A stretch of 64,000 bases of DNA from positions 6,939 to 70,938 of the forward strand of contig DATIHR010000022.1 of NCBI GenBank assembly GCA_035480575.1, given 5' to 3'. Every line of letters begins with the position of its first letter. The first letter of the stretch is position 1. Positions 14,877 to 23,733 of this stretch are shown here, one piece after another. Below the pieces are notes generated by a model. The model was not told the DNA's origin. It saw only the letters and a program-made list of their open reading frames with translations, and ran no database searches. The stretch comes from PMNU01 sp035480575. Its GTDB lineage: Bacteria > Patescibacteriota > Saccharimonadia > Saccharimonadales > UBA4665. A program made the position numbers and the translations under genes.

Positions 14877-15347
14877 ATGCGCATTCACTATGTCTGCCTT
14901 GGCAATGCTTACCGAAGCCCTATAGCCGAAGCTTACACGAAATTCTACCTAGAGTCTCAAGGGATTGAAGGGATTGCAGTAGTGTCGAGCGGCACGATTG
15001 CTAGCGAGGAGTATGAACATACTCGGCCTGTTGCTGCGAGTACATGCAGGTTTCTTGGTGGCAAGGGCTTGGCAGCATATGCCAAAACAGATTCAGACCA
15101 GTTGACGCCGGAGCTTATTAGGCATGGTGATATTACAGTTTGTATGAACGCAAAGGTGCGCGAAGGGTACGATCAGATTGCACAGCTTCCGAATCAGACA
15201 ACGTATACCTGGGACATAACTGATTCAGATGAGTGCGGACAGCCGGCACCAGTACCAGGCGGCGAAAAATGGCTAGAGCACACCGAGCGTATTTACAAGC
15301 AAATTACTGATTTGGTACACGAGCTAGTGCATCGACAGATTGCGTAG
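14877..15347 (+). CDS. Low-molecular-weight protein tyrosine phosphatase family protein
   Basis: 156 residues, the usual size. The N-terminal P-loop reads VCLGNAYRSP, with nucleophile Cys7 and Arg13 (C-x5-R) followed by Ser. The C-terminal acid loop of LMW-PTPs is DPY; here the nearest candidate is DITDSDECGQP, so the general acid is less certain. The family also includes arsenate reductases. Likely role: removal of phosphate from tyrosine or arginine in proteins. TATAGT at 14863-14868 lies 8 nt before the ATG, so the message is probably leaderless. Confidence 0.85.
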   Translation: MRIHYVCLGNAYRSPIAEAYTKFYLESQGIEGIAVVSSGTIASEEYEHTRPVAASTCRFLGGKGLAAYAKTDSDQLTPELIRHGDITVCMNAKVREGYDQIAQLPNQTTYTWDITDSDECGQPAPVPGGEKWLEHTERIYKQITDLVHELVHRQIA

Positions 15348-15449
15348 CCAGCAACCTTTCGCAACCACGTACAGTTAGTCGATCCGTGGATAGCATATTG
15401 TGTGTAGAAGTTTAGTTGCTGAAAGCAATAGCAGGTATACTGAATATTT

Positions 15450-16109
15450 GTGACTTCTATTCATACGCTTGATTTGATTGGCGTGTTTGCGTTTGCCATA
15501 TATGGGGCGCGCAGGGCGATAATGGCTAAGTTTGATCTGTTCGGCGTGCTGCTGTGTGCGGCGCTTACTGCGGTAGGTGGCGGTACGATTCGCGAGGCAA
15601 TCCTGCACGGCACACCTGCCTACCTGCATGATTACAGCTACGGCATTGCAATAGTGGTTGGGGTGTTCTGCGCAATCGCCATACACGATTATTTTAGGAA
15701 GCTCGAAAAATATTTGCTGCGCGTGGATGCGATTGGCGTCGCTGTTTTTGCGTATATTGGAGCGCGCCGGGCAGATGAAGCTGGCTTAGGGCTTCTGGCA
15801 ATGGTTCTATTTGCGGTACTAACAGCAGTTGGCGGCGGCACACTAACCGACGTTATTACTCGGCGAAAGCCAGAGGCGCTGTATAAGGATTTTTATCCAT
15901 TGGCTGCCATAGTGCTGGCTACTGGGTATTATCTTGTTCGCCCTGCAGCCAGGGAGGTGCCGGTTGCACTGGCGTTGATTGCGCTGGCGTTCGCGGTGCG
16001 GCTTGCCTCGTTGCAGTTTAAATGTAAGCTGTGGCGGCCATATAACGGACTACGCATAAAACTCAAACTGCCGGTGTGGCGCCGCCGGCTTGCGCCCGAA
16101 GCCGAGTAA
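15450..16109 (+). CDS. TRIC-type cation channel family protein (UPF0126)
   Basis: 219 residues with about seven membrane helices in two repeated halves. Each half has the signature TAVGGGT, in LTAVGGGTIREAIL and LTAVGGGTLTDVIT, as in the YadS/YicG family of prokaryotic TRIC channels. These form trimeric channels for monovalent cations, with a reported link of some members to glycine transport. The C-terminal 35 residues are basic and cytoplasmic. The start is GTG 15450, with TATACT at 15436-15441 eight bases before it; a leaderless message is likely. Confidence 0.88.
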   Translation: MTSIHTLDLIGVFAFAIYGARRAIMAKFDLFGVLLCAALTAVGGGTIREAILHGTPAYLHDYSYGIAIVVGVFCAIAIHDYFRKLEKYLLRVDAIGVAVFAYIGARRADEAGLGLLAMVLFAVLTAVGGGTLTDVITRRKPEALYKDFYPLAAIVLATGYYLVRPAAREVPVALALIALAFAVRLASLQFKCKLWRPYNGLRIKLKLPVWRRRLAPEAE

Positions 16110-16110
16110 A

Positions 16111-16665
16111 TTATAAGAGCTGTATAACCTGGGCATGCGGTGGGGTGTCGTGCGGTTTGGGGTCGCGGTACTCGTCGGTGTAGGGTATGTGTTTGATGCT
16201 TCGTACGAATGCGCGGCCAAAGCCACCGTGGCTGACAACCAGGATGTTATTTTCGAAGCGCTCCTGAATGGCCTGCAGGGTATCGCGGGCGCGGTCTTGC
16301 AAGACGGCAACGGTTTCGGCGCCCTGGATGTAATCGATGTTTTTATACTCGCGGCCGTCGGCATAAAAGAAGTCATACGGCCTGCCCTTTAGCTCGCCAA
16401 GCTCGCGCTCGCGGACGAAGTTGGATAGTTCTATGTGGGCTGTATCTACACCCAGCACTTCAGCAGCAATAGTGGCGGTTTCGCGGGCGCGGGCTAGCGG
16501 GGAGGTAATGATAAGGTCTATGGTAATGCCTTCGGCTTTGGCGGCTTCGGCTGCGGCGCGAACTTGCAAACGGCCATTGTCGCTCAGTGGTTCGTCATCG
16601 GTATTAAACTGTTGGCTTGCGTCAGCTGCAGTGACGCCATTGCGCATAAAGTAAAGTTTCTGCAT
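16111..16665 (-). CDS. Histidine phosphatase family protein with RNG in place of RHG
   Basis: 184 residues with the fold of the phosphoglycerate mutase / histidine phosphatase superfamily: PLSDNGRLQVRAAAE, IITSPLARARETATI, RERELGELKGR and VVSHGGFGR all align. The first motif should be RHG, with the His accepting phosphate; here it is FMRNGVT, with Asn9 (codon AAT). The second His, in SHGG, is kept. Without the nucleophile the protein is probably inactive or uses another mechanism. A sequencing error is possible, since His to Asn needs one base. TATAAT (minus strand, 16673-16678) lies 7 nt before the ATG. Confidence 0.85.
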   Translation of the reverse strand: MQKLYFMRNGVTAADASQQFNTDDEPLSDNGRLQVRAAAEAAKAEGITIDLIITSPLARARETATIAAEVLGVDTAHIELSNFVRERELGELKGRPYDFFYADGREYKNIDYIQGAETVAVLQDRARDTLQAIQERFENNILVVSHGGFGRAFVRSIKHIPYTDEYRDPKPHDTPPHAQVIQLL

Positions 16666-16680
16666 TTGCCTTATTATAGC

Positions 16681-17100
16681 TTACGCGAATAGTTCGGGTT
16701 TTATGGCGCGTAGGTTAGACCAGAAGGGCTCAAAAAGTGGTGCGGGGAGGCTATGTAGCCTGCACCACTGTACCTCGGCTATTTTGTCTGGTTCTTTGCT
16801 TCTGGGTTCGTTAGCTGCCCAGTCGGCGGTTAGCCAAATACTTATGTAGTGCTTGTGGTCGGCCGCAAGCACGTCGTTCGTGACCGCCAAAAAATGGACA
16901 TTTTTTATTTCGACGCCCACCTCTTCGAGTGCCTCACGTCGTGCACATGCCTCCCACGATTCGCCAAACTCCAAGTGTCCAGCTGGGATGGCCCAAGTGT
17001 TGGCTCCATGCGACCCCCGCCGTTTAAAGATAATAACCTTGCCGTCGCGCCATACAAGTACGCATACGCCCACCCCTGGGCGGACAGGTCGATGCTGCAT
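16681..17100 (-). CDS. NUDIX hydrolase
   Basis: 139 residues. The Nudix box GHLEFGESWEACARREALEE followed by VGV fits G-x5-E-x7-R-E-U-x-E-E-x-G-U, so catalysis is likely. The N-terminal part (RPGVGVCVLVWRDGKVIIFK) is typical of MutT-type dinucleoside or nucleoside triphosphate pyrophosphatases; the substrate is not evident. ATG 17100 is used, because the longer frame from 17337 lies wholly antisense to tilS. Its start is only 19 bp from the tilS start, so the two promoters overlap. Confidence 0.88.
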   Translation of the reverse strand: MQHRPVRPGVGVCVLVWRDGKVIIFKRRGSHGANTWAIPAGHLEFGESWEACARREALEEVGVEIKNVHFLAVTNDVLAADHKHYISIWLTADWAANEPRSKEPDKIAEVQWCRLHSLPAPLFEPFWSNLRAIKPELFA

Positions 17101-17119
17101 AGCTGATACTATGGTGTAT

Positions 17120-18010
17120 ATGGATATTGCAATCAAGCCTGGTACATACATTGTTGCCGTGTCAGGTGGTGTGGACAGTATGGTGCTCCTTGATCTGCTC
17201 GCTCGGCAGAAAGAGGATTTGCGGCTGATTGTAGCGCATTTCGAACACGGCATTCGGCCGGATTCCGAAGCCGATTTTAAGCTGGTACAGGCTGCCGCTA
17301 AAAAATACGGTCTGCCATTCGCAGCTGCCCACGGCAAACTAGGCCCGGATGCGAGCGAGGCTGCGGCCCGGACTGCCCGCTACGCTTTTCTGGAGCAGCT
17401 GCTGGCAGAGGAAAAAGCCGACGCCATTATTACCGCCCACCATCAAGACGATGTGCTTGAAACGGCTATTTTGAATATGCTGCGCGGCACCGGACGCCTT
17501 GGCCTCAGTTCGTTACGCTCGCGCGATCACCTGCTTCGGCCCTTACTTGGTTATTCTAAGCAGGGCATACTGGATTACGCGGCCCAGCACGATATTGTGT
17601 GGCACGAGGATAGCACTAATGCCGACGAGCGGTACTTACGTAATTACATTCGTCATAGTATCGTGCCCCGGCTGGGCGTACAGGGTAGGGCTATGCTTTT
17701 GGAGCGCATCGAACAAGCCCGGGCTATTAACGACCAAATTGACGAGTTACTCAATAAAGATATAGACCTCCAGCCGGCACCTGATCAGTTGGGGCGCAAG
17801 TGGTTTATACAATTGCCTTACGCTGTATCTACCGAGGTTATGGCGACGTGGCTGCGCCGGCAGGGGATTACGCAATTTGACCGCACGCTTATAGATAGTT
17901 TAGTAGTACAAGCCAAAACCAAGGCGTCCGGCAAAATGGCAGATATTGATGCAGGGCATATGTTGAAATTCAGCAAGGAAAATATACATCTGACCACTCG
18001 ACGGAATTAG
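17120..18010 (+). CDS. tilS: tRNA(Ile)-lysidine synthase TilS
   Basis: 296 residues. The PP-loop motif SGGVDSMVLLD near residue 19 and HFEHGIRPDSEAD, followed by AHHQDDVLETAILNMLRGTG, identify an N-type ATP pyrophosphatase of the TilS family. TilS converts C34 of CAT-anticodon tRNA-Ile2 to lysidine, changing both codon reading and charging; a suitable tRNA lies at 2296-2371. The C-terminal substrate-binding domains are shorter than in E. coli, as in many small genomes. ATG 17120 is chosen with GATACT at 17105-17110 upstream; ATG 17111 would leave no room for a promoter. It is followed at 16 bp by ftsH. Confidence 0.93.
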   Translation: MDIAIKPGTYIVAVSGGVDSMVLLDLLARQKEDLRLIVAHFEHGIRPDSEADFKLVQAAAKKYGLPFAAAHGKLGPDASEAAARTARYAFLEQLLAEEKADAIITAHHQDDVLETAILNMLRGTGRLGLSSLRSRDHLLRPLLGYSKQGILDYAAQHDIVWHEDSTNADERYLRNYIRHSIVPRLGVQGRAMLLERIEQARAINDQIDELLNKDIDLQPAPDQLGRKWFIQLPYAVSTEVMATWLRRQGITQFDRTLIDSLVVQAKTKASGKMADIDAGHMLKFSKENIHLTTRRN

Positions 18011-18026
18011 TGTATAATTTTATGAT

Positions 18027-19901
18027 ATGGACTCATCTAAAAAACCGTTTTCCCGTAATTCTAAGCGCCCCGGTGGTGCAAAGCGTGGCTTTAAAAGCGC
18101 TGGCTTTATAGCGCTGCTTATATTGTTTGGCATGATTGTGTTTGCCTTTTATGGGCAAGCCGGCGGCCAAAAAGCCATTCCAATGACCGACGCCATTCGT
18201 GACAGCAATGCTGGCAAATACAGCAAGCTGGAACTTTCCGGCAATGAGCTGGCCATTACTAAAAAGGGCGAGAGTAAACCAAGCCTCAAGACCTACATAG
18301 AGCCAAATGCTACTTTGCGCGAAGAAGGCTTTAACCTAAACACCGTTACCGTCGATCCTAAGCCGCAAAGCAGCACAAGTTCTACGATAGCCAGCATTGC
18401 GATATCGCTGCTGCCGGTTATTATTATTGCCGGCCTCTTGTTCTTTATGCTCAGAAGTGCGCAGGGGCAGGGGAACCAAGCGCTGAGCTTTGGCAAGAGC
18501 CGTGCCCGCTTGTACGGTAACGAGAAAGACAAGGTAACATTTACCGACATTGCTGGCAGTGCCGAAGCCAAGCAAGACCTGCAAGAAGTTGTAGAGTTTT
18601 TGAAGTTTCCCAAAAAGTTTGCCCACCTGGGCGCCCGTATTCCAAAGGGCGTTTTGTTAGTTGGCCCTCCGGGTACTGGTAAAACCATGCTCGCCCGCGC
18701 TGTTGCTGGCGAGGCGAACGTACCGTTCTTTAGCATTTCGGGTTCTGAATTTGTGGAGATGTTCGTGGGTGTCGGTGCTAGTCGTGTTCGTGATTTGTTT
18801 GCAAAGGCTAAGAAGAACGCACCATGCATTATATTTGTCGATGAAATTGATGCTGTTGGCCGCAAGCGCGGTAGTGGCATGGGCGGCGGCCACGACGAAC
18901 GCGAGCAAACTCTTAACCAGATATTGGTAGAAATGGACGGATTCGAACAAGGCCAAAACGTTATTGTGCTGGCTGCTACCAACCGCGCCGACGTGCTCGA
19001 CCCTGCCCTGCTCCGCCCGGGCCGGTTTGACCGTCGTGTTAACATCGACCTGCCTGACCGCAAAGATCGCGCAGCAATCCTTAAGGTGCACTTTGCCAAG
19101 AAGCCGGTTAGCGCCAGTGTCGATATTGACGCGCTTGCCGCAAAATCTGCCGGTTCGTCGGGTGCCGACCTTGCGAACATCGCTAACGAAGCGGCCATTA
19201 TTGCCGCTCGCCTCAACCACAAAGAAATCTCCAACGACGACGTTACTGCTGCGTTCGAGAAGGTCGCCATTGGCCCCGAGCGCAAGAGCAAGATAATGAG
19301 CGACAAAGAGAAGGAGCTGACCGCTTACCACGAGGCGGGACACGCGCTCGTCGGCCATGTCATGCCAGACAGTGACCCCATCCATAAAGTTACGATTATT
19401 CCCCGTGGCGGTACCGGCGGTGTTACATGGGCAATTCCACCCGAAGATAAAAGCTACCACAGTATTGTCGAATACAAGGACGTGCTAGCCCGTATGCTGG
19501 GCGGCCGTATTGCTGAAGAAGTTGTATACGGCGCAGACCGTGTAACCACTGGCGCAGGGAGCGACCTGCAAAAGGCAGCCGAACTAGCCCGCGAAATGGT
19601 CGTAAACCAGGGCATGGGCAAACGGTTGCGCGACCAAGTGTTCCATGTAGATGATGGCATGATGCTTGACCGCCTGGTGCACGAACGTGAATATTCCGAC
19701 GAGACTGCCAAAGTTATTGACGACGAGGTCGAGGCGCTCATTACCGAAGCCGCCAACCGTGCTCGCTTAGTTATTAAGGCGAACCTAGACAAACTTAGGG
19801 CGCTTAAAGACCGGTTAATCGAGAAAGAAACGGTCGACGCCGACGAAGTCAAAAAGGTCTTCGCAGGCAGTACTATGCCTAAATCTGCTGCTTTGTACTA
19901 A
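18027..19901 (+). CDS. ftsH: ATP-dependent zinc metalloprotease FtsH
   Basis: 624 residues. A first membrane helix (about 25-43), an extracytoplasmic segment, a second helix (about 115-137), then the AAA+ domain with Walker A GPPGTGKT at 213-220, Walker B IIFVDEIDAVG, the SRH region and the zinc site HEAGH at 435-439. FtsH degrades membrane and short-lived cytosolic proteins as a hexamer. It follows tilS, a tilS-ftsH order common in bacteria. TATAAT at 18013-18018 lies 8 nt before the ATG, so it also has its own leaderless promoter. Confidence 0.97.
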   Translation: MDSSKKPFSRNSKRPGGAKRGFKSAGFIALLILFGMIVFAFYGQAGGQKAIPMTDAIRDSNAGKYSKLELSGNELAITKKGESKPSLKTYIEPNATLREEGFNLNTVTVDPKPQSSTSSTIASIAISLLPVIIIAGLLFFMLRSAQGQGNQALSFGKSRARLYGNEKDKVTFTDIAGSAEAKQDLQEVVEFLKFPKKFAHLGARIPKGVLLVGPPGTGKTMLARAVAGEANVPFFSISGSEFVEMFVGVGASRVRDLFAKAKKNAPCIIFVDEIDAVGRKRGSGMGGGHDEREQTLNQILVEMDGFEQGQNVIVLAATNRADVLDPALLRPGRFDRRVNIDLPDRKDRAAILKVHFAKKPVSASVDIDALAAKSAGSSGADLANIANEAAIIAARLNHKEISNDDVTAAFEKVAIGPERKSKIMSDKEKELTAYHEAGHALVGHVMPDSDPIHKVTIIPRGGTGGVTWAIPPEDKSYHSIVEYKDVLARMLGGRIAEEVVYGADRVTTGAGSDLQKAAELAREMVVNQGMGKRLRDQVFHVDDGMMLDRLVHEREYSDETAKVIDDEVEALITEAANRARLVIKANLDKLRALKDRLIEKETVDADEVKKVFAGSTMPKSAALY

Positions 19902-20005
19902 ACTCAGACTACTCGTGCAATACGGACTCGGTGGCAAAATACAGGCTAAGTGATATTCCGCTTTAAAACCTATATACTGGAGACAGCTAAAAGCCTCGAT
20001 TTTCC

Positions 20006-21646
20006 ATGCAAGAAACCCAGCCAACCAAAACAAAAAAGCGCATCCCGCTCACAAATGTAGCCCTGCTACTCATTGGTGCGGCACTTATTGGACAGCTGTT
20101 GGGTTTTTTGCGGACCAAGCTGGTGAATGGTAACTTCCCGGCTGTTGGACCGGATAGTACCGATGCATACTTTGCGGCGTTTATTATTCCGGATTTCTTT
20201 TTTTATACCCTGGCTGCGGGTGTACTAGGCGTCGCGCTGATACCGGTACTGGCCGACAGGTTACAAAAGGGCGACCGCAAGGGAATGTGGGAAGTGTGCG
20301 CCAGCTTACTTAACTTTCTAAGTATTATTATGGCCTTGGTAGCAATGGTTATTTTTGTGTTTGCCGACCCACTTATGTCGCAGCTTGCCCATAGGTTAAC
20401 GCCTGAACAGCACGATAACGCGGTGACTATTATGCGTTTACTTGCCCTAAACCCCCTGTTATTTACAATCTCGGGCATTTTAACGAGTGTCCAGCAAACT
20501 ATGGGGCGGTTTTTCTTTTTTGCCATTGCCCCGCTGTTTTATAACCTGTCTATTATTGTCAGTATTTATGTCTTTCCCTGCCATCAAGTGCATGGTGTGT
20601 GCCAGGCGGGTGGCTTGGGCCTGAAAGGCCTGGGCGTTGGGGCGTTTGTTGGCGGCATACTCCAGCTAGCGGTAGTGTGCTTTGGACTTATTGGCACGCG
20701 GTTTACGTGGCGCCCCAAAATTACGTGGCGCAACGCCGACTTCAGGACAGTACTTAACCAACTGCCGCCGCGTTCGCTCGACCAAGGCATAGACCAAATT
20801 CAAACTATGGTCGAGACTCGTTTAGCAAGCGGTTTGGGGCAGGGTGTTATTACGTACTACAACAACGCCTATATTTTACAGACGGCCCCCACCCTGCTTA
20901 TTGGTACAGCCATTTCTACAGCAGCGTTTCCGCGCCTTGCGCAGCGGCTTAGCCAAGGACGGCCAGATTTATTTAGGCGCGATTTTTTGCGCATTTTACG
21001 GTTCATGATTTGGCTGACTATACCGGTCGCCATTATTTGTTACCTCGGCCGTGGCTACCTCGCGCGTATTATTTTTACGACCGGTGCGCCGCAAATTGCG
21101 CTTATTTTCGGCTTCTTGGCTGCTGCTATATTTTTCAGGACTATTTACACCATTGTGTCGCGTTGGTTTTATGCCCAAAAAGATACCAAAACTCCGCTGT
21201 TTGTATCGATGTTTACCATTGCCTTTAACATTGTCGCAACAGTAATGTTGGCCCGGCCTTCGGCATATGGCATGGCTGGCCTGGCCCTTTCGGTTTCGCT
21301 TGCGTCTATGATAGAAGTGCTCATATTGGGCGTCATTATGGTGACGCGCGACCGCGCGCTGCTTAATATGCCGTTTTGGGGTGGTGTGGGTCGTATTGTG
21401 TCCGTGGGCGGTTTTAGCATGCTGGCGGGCTACATTGCCGTTAAGTATTTCCCGTTAGGGTTAGCCGATCGAGGTATAACGCTGGGTGTTAAGCTTGGCT
21501 TTATCGCACTGGCAACATTTGTGGTGCACATTGCAGTATCCGGCCTGTTTGGGTTGGAAGAAGCGCGGCCGATTTTCGCTGGCATTAAGCGTATTGTACT
21601 CATGCCTATTAAGGGTATTGCTACCTACTACGACCCGAATAAATAG
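20006..21646 (+). CDS. murJ: Lipid II flippase MurJ (MviN)
   Basis: 546 residues with about fourteen membrane helices of the MOP-type MviN family: FLRTKLVNGNFPAVGPDSTD followed by AYFAAFIIPD near the N-terminus is the characteristic first-helix region, and SLDQGIDQIQTMVETRLASG lies in the central cavity part. MurJ moves lipid-linked peptidoglycan precursors across the membrane. The C-terminus extends a little beyond helix 14 as a short basic tail. TATATACT lies about 30 nt before ATG 20006. The stop directly abuts the stop of the convergent gene. Confidence 0.93.
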   Translation: MQETQPTKTKKRIPLTNVALLLIGAALIGQLLGFLRTKLVNGNFPAVGPDSTDAYFAAFIIPDFFFYTLAAGVLGVALIPVLADRLQKGDRKGMWEVCASLLNFLSIIMALVAMVIFVFADPLMSQLAHRLTPEQHDNAVTIMRLLALNPLLFTISGILTSVQQTMGRFFFFAIAPLFYNLSIIVSIYVFPCHQVHGVCQAGGLGLKGLGVGAFVGGILQLAVVCFGLIGTRFTWRPKITWRNADFRTVLNQLPPRSLDQGIDQIQTMVETRLASGLGQGVITYYNNAYILQTAPTLLIGTAISTAAFPRLAQRLSQGRPDLFRRDFLRILRFMIWLTIPVAIICYLGRGYLARIIFTTGAPQIALIFGFLAAAIFFRTIYTIVSRWFYAQKDTKTPLFVSMFTIAFNIVATVMLARPSAYGMAGLALSVSLASMIEVLILGVIMVTRDRALLNMPFWGGVGRIVSVGGFSMLAGYIAVKYFPLGLADRGITLGVKLGFIALATFVVHIAVSGLFGLEEARPIFAGIKRIVLMPIKGIATYYDPNK

Positions 21647-22651
21647 CTACGGTACGAACTGTGGATCGCGGACCTCAAAATCGATAGACGCTATAAGAGC
21701 AGGCCTGGGGCTTTGTGTGTGCGAGGACGCTTCTGGCCTGTACTCGATCTGAATGGGCGCGTGCAGTGGTTCGCCTGCTGCATTTTCCCATGCTGCGAAT
21801 AATGCGGTGTCGCGTACAAGTATGCCTGGCGTAACGCGCGTTGAGCCGTCGCTGTACGCATGTAGTTCTGCGGCTGGCTGTACGAACCGCCTTGGGGGGA
21901 CTCCTGGGGCGACGGCGTTTGTGAAAGATCGGTATGAATGTTCTGCTTTGATGGTGTCTGTTAGTACCCACCCAGTGCTGTTGTTAACCAGATCTTCGCG
22001 CCAGGTAAATATCGCGCCGGCTTTTTTTTGTTTTTTCTCACCTTGATAAGGGTGCGCGAAGTAGATCGTTACTCTGTCTTCTGGCTTGAGCATAGCGGTA
22101 ACGCGAGGATCGTTTATGTCGATTTTGCCGTCGAACATAAACTGTACGTCAAGCTTATCTAGCTCTATTTGTCGGGTTACTTCATTGCCAAGAATGCGTT
22201 CTTGCTCTGCGGTAATATTGCCGGCAACGATGCCTTCGGCACGGGCTAGGATTGCCTTGCGAGCACTGTCGTGCAGCTGTTTAGCTAGTTTTTGATCGGT
22301 TTCAACGCGTCGTTGTACTTCTTGTAAGATATCTGCACCTTGTGTCGCCTCTATATCCGCTAACACTTGTCGGTATAACTCTTGGCGGTGTTGGGCTTCG
22401 TAGCGGGCGGCTAGTTCTTTTTTGGCTTTTTGGGCTTGGCGGAGCATGACATTTTCGTAAGCGATACGGCCAATTTCATCTTTGTGGCCGCCTTGCTGTA
22501 TTAAACTTTGGGTCTCGGCATCTAGTTCTTGTGCGAGCGTCAGGAAGCCAAGCAGCGGTTCGATATCAGTATATTGTCGCTGCCAGTAGTCTCGCTCCGT
22601 GACTACCTCATTGTGTACCTCTCTACTAACCCATGGCCATGGCATATGCAA
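21647..22651 (-). CDS. Unknown protein with long coiled coil
   Basis: 334 residues, soluble. About 15-165 is strongly helical and charged, with heptad-like repeats (KKELAARYEAQHRQELYRQV and onwards), followed by a mixed alpha/beta C-terminal half with several Tyr/Phe-rich strands. No catalytic motif or transmembrane segment is seen. I do not recognise the family. ATG 22651 is used; a second ATG six bases later is equally possible. The stop codon is adjacent to that of murJ on the other strand with no gap. Confidence 0.6.
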   Translation of the reverse strand: MHMPWPWVSREVHNEVVTERDYWQRQYTDIEPLLGFLTLAQELDAETQSLIQQGGHKDEIGRIAYENVMLRQAQKAKKELAARYEAQHRQELYRQVLADIEATQGADILQEVQRRVETDQKLAKQLHDSARKAILARAEGIVAGNITAEQERILGNEVTRQIELDKLDVQFMFDGKIDINDPRVTAMLKPEDRVTIYFAHPYQGEKKQKKAGAIFTWREDLVNNSTGWVLTDTIKAEHSYRSFTNAVAPGVPPRRFVQPAAELHAYSDGSTRVTPGILVRDTALFAAWENAAGEPLHAPIQIEYRPEASSHTQSPRPALIASIDFEVRDPQFVP

Positions 22652-22716
22652 CGTTCCCTATATTGGTAACAATATACTACATGTCGTCAATAATATGGTC
22701 TAGGCTATTATTTGAG

Positions 22717-23220
22717 CTAAGGCGCGGAGTTGTCGTAGTTATCAATACAAGCCGTGTTATGGCTGCTTGGGTTGTCGGGTTCGATCAGGGTCCATACAAC
22801 GTATAGGTTGCGGTCGATATTGCTTCCCGCAACTGGCTCGCCGGCTGTGCCGTTACCGTATTTGTTACACCAATGGGCTTGCTGGACGGCTATGGTGTCC
22901 ATAGCTGGGAAGTAGTTGTTGCTTTGGTTACGGTCCCTAAACTCTATGGCGTAGTACTTGGTAAGCTCGGGTGTGTTGTTTTTGAAGGTGTCGAACTCGG
23001 CGCTCGTGGTCGGGTAGTGGCCGTAGGTGTTGTAATATTCGACCAACGCACCACCGATAAGCTCCATGGTGTGTTTGCGCCGGTTGTTGCGTTCGTTGCG
23101 TTGCATGGAGGGCACGGCAATAAACAGTGCCAATATTATGATGCCAACAATAGCCAACACGATAATGACCTCAATAATAGTGAAGCCAGTCATTTGCTTG
23201 CGGAGTCGTAACTGTTTCAT
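22717..23220 (-). CDS. Type IV pilin-like (prepilin) protein
   Basis: 167 residues. A short basic leader ending in Gly precedes the class III signal TGFTIIEVIIVLAIVGIIIL; cleavage would be after Gly12, leaving Phe1 and Glu5 of the mature pilin. The rest is an alpha helix followed by a globular head beginning at YYNTYGHYPTT, as in PulG-type pseudopilins. Saccharibacteria carry type IV pili, used for surface motility and host contact in studied strains. It stands alone here, away from the assembly ATPase at 52.3 kb. Its start region runs divergent to the next small secreted protein. Confidence 0.88.
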   Translation of the reverse strand: MKQLRLRKQMTGFTIIEVIIVLAIVGIIILALFIAVPSMQRNERNNRRKHTMELIGGALVEYYNTYGHYPTTSAEFDTFKNNTPELTKYYAIEFRDRNQSNNYFPAMDTIAVQQAHWCNKYGNGTAGEPVAGSNIDRNLYVVWTLIEPDNPSSHNTACIDNYDNSAP

Positions 23221-23314
23221 GATTAAAATGCTTATACTTATTAAAGCACAACACTTTCAAAGCCGGTACGTTTGTCGCCTGGTGTACAATGGATCGTAAA
23301 GGGCGAGGAGGGGT

Positions 23315-23638
23315 ATGGACAAACGTAATATGCAATATAGTGCGGTCGCCGGTATCGTAGTACTGGGGGCTATTATTGGTTTGGCTATACACCTGAGTGG
23401 TAGTGGCAATGTGGCACCGACCGCAACCACACAGCCGGATACGCGACCGCCTGTGCTAACGGTTGTACCGGATGGCAGCGGCGTTAGCTCAACCCAGGCT
23501 GCTGCAGCGTTGCAATCGCAATCCAGCCAGTCGTCTACACTTGGGGCATCTACCGGCACGCAGTCATCGCTTATGGGTCAGCCGACCCCTAGCTTGCAGA
23601 ATGCCGGCAACGGCGGTATCACCAACCTATTACGATAA
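23315..23638 (+). CDS. Small membrane-anchored Ser/Thr/Gln-rich protein
   Basis: 107 residues: an N-terminal signal anchor (AVAGIVVLGAIIGLAIHL), then a low-complexity extracytoplasmic tail rich in Ser, Thr, Gln, Ala and Pro, with no Cys or folded domain visible. GAGGAGGGG gives a strong ribosome-binding site for ATG 23315, and TACAAT lies about 20 nt upstream of that. It may be a cell-surface or envelope protein, but no family is recognised. It precedes lepA but is separated from it by about 95 bp with its own promoter for lepA. Confidence 0.6.
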   Translation: MDKRNMQYSAVAGIVVLGAIIGLAIHLSGSGNVAPTATTQPDTRPPVLTVVPDGSGVSSTQAAAALQSQSSQSSTLGASTGTQSSLMGQPTPSLQNAGNGGITNLLR

Positions 23639-23733
23639 AGAGATTGTGTAACCTGTCTTTTCAGGAAGAACTTGTGGCGATATGGGCATGCCTGTGTTGT
23701 TACTACCCTATCACCCCTGTATAATCAAGTGCG

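Noticed and set aside
16853..17119. N-terminal extension of tilS
   Set aside because: It is antisense to a NUDIX gene, and the PP-loop motif sits at the usual position only with the start at 17120.
18293..19306. 337-codon frame antisense to ftsH
   Set aside because: ftsH is certain on the other strand; the antisense product is Ser/Arg/Ala-rich with no motif, a codon-usage shadow.
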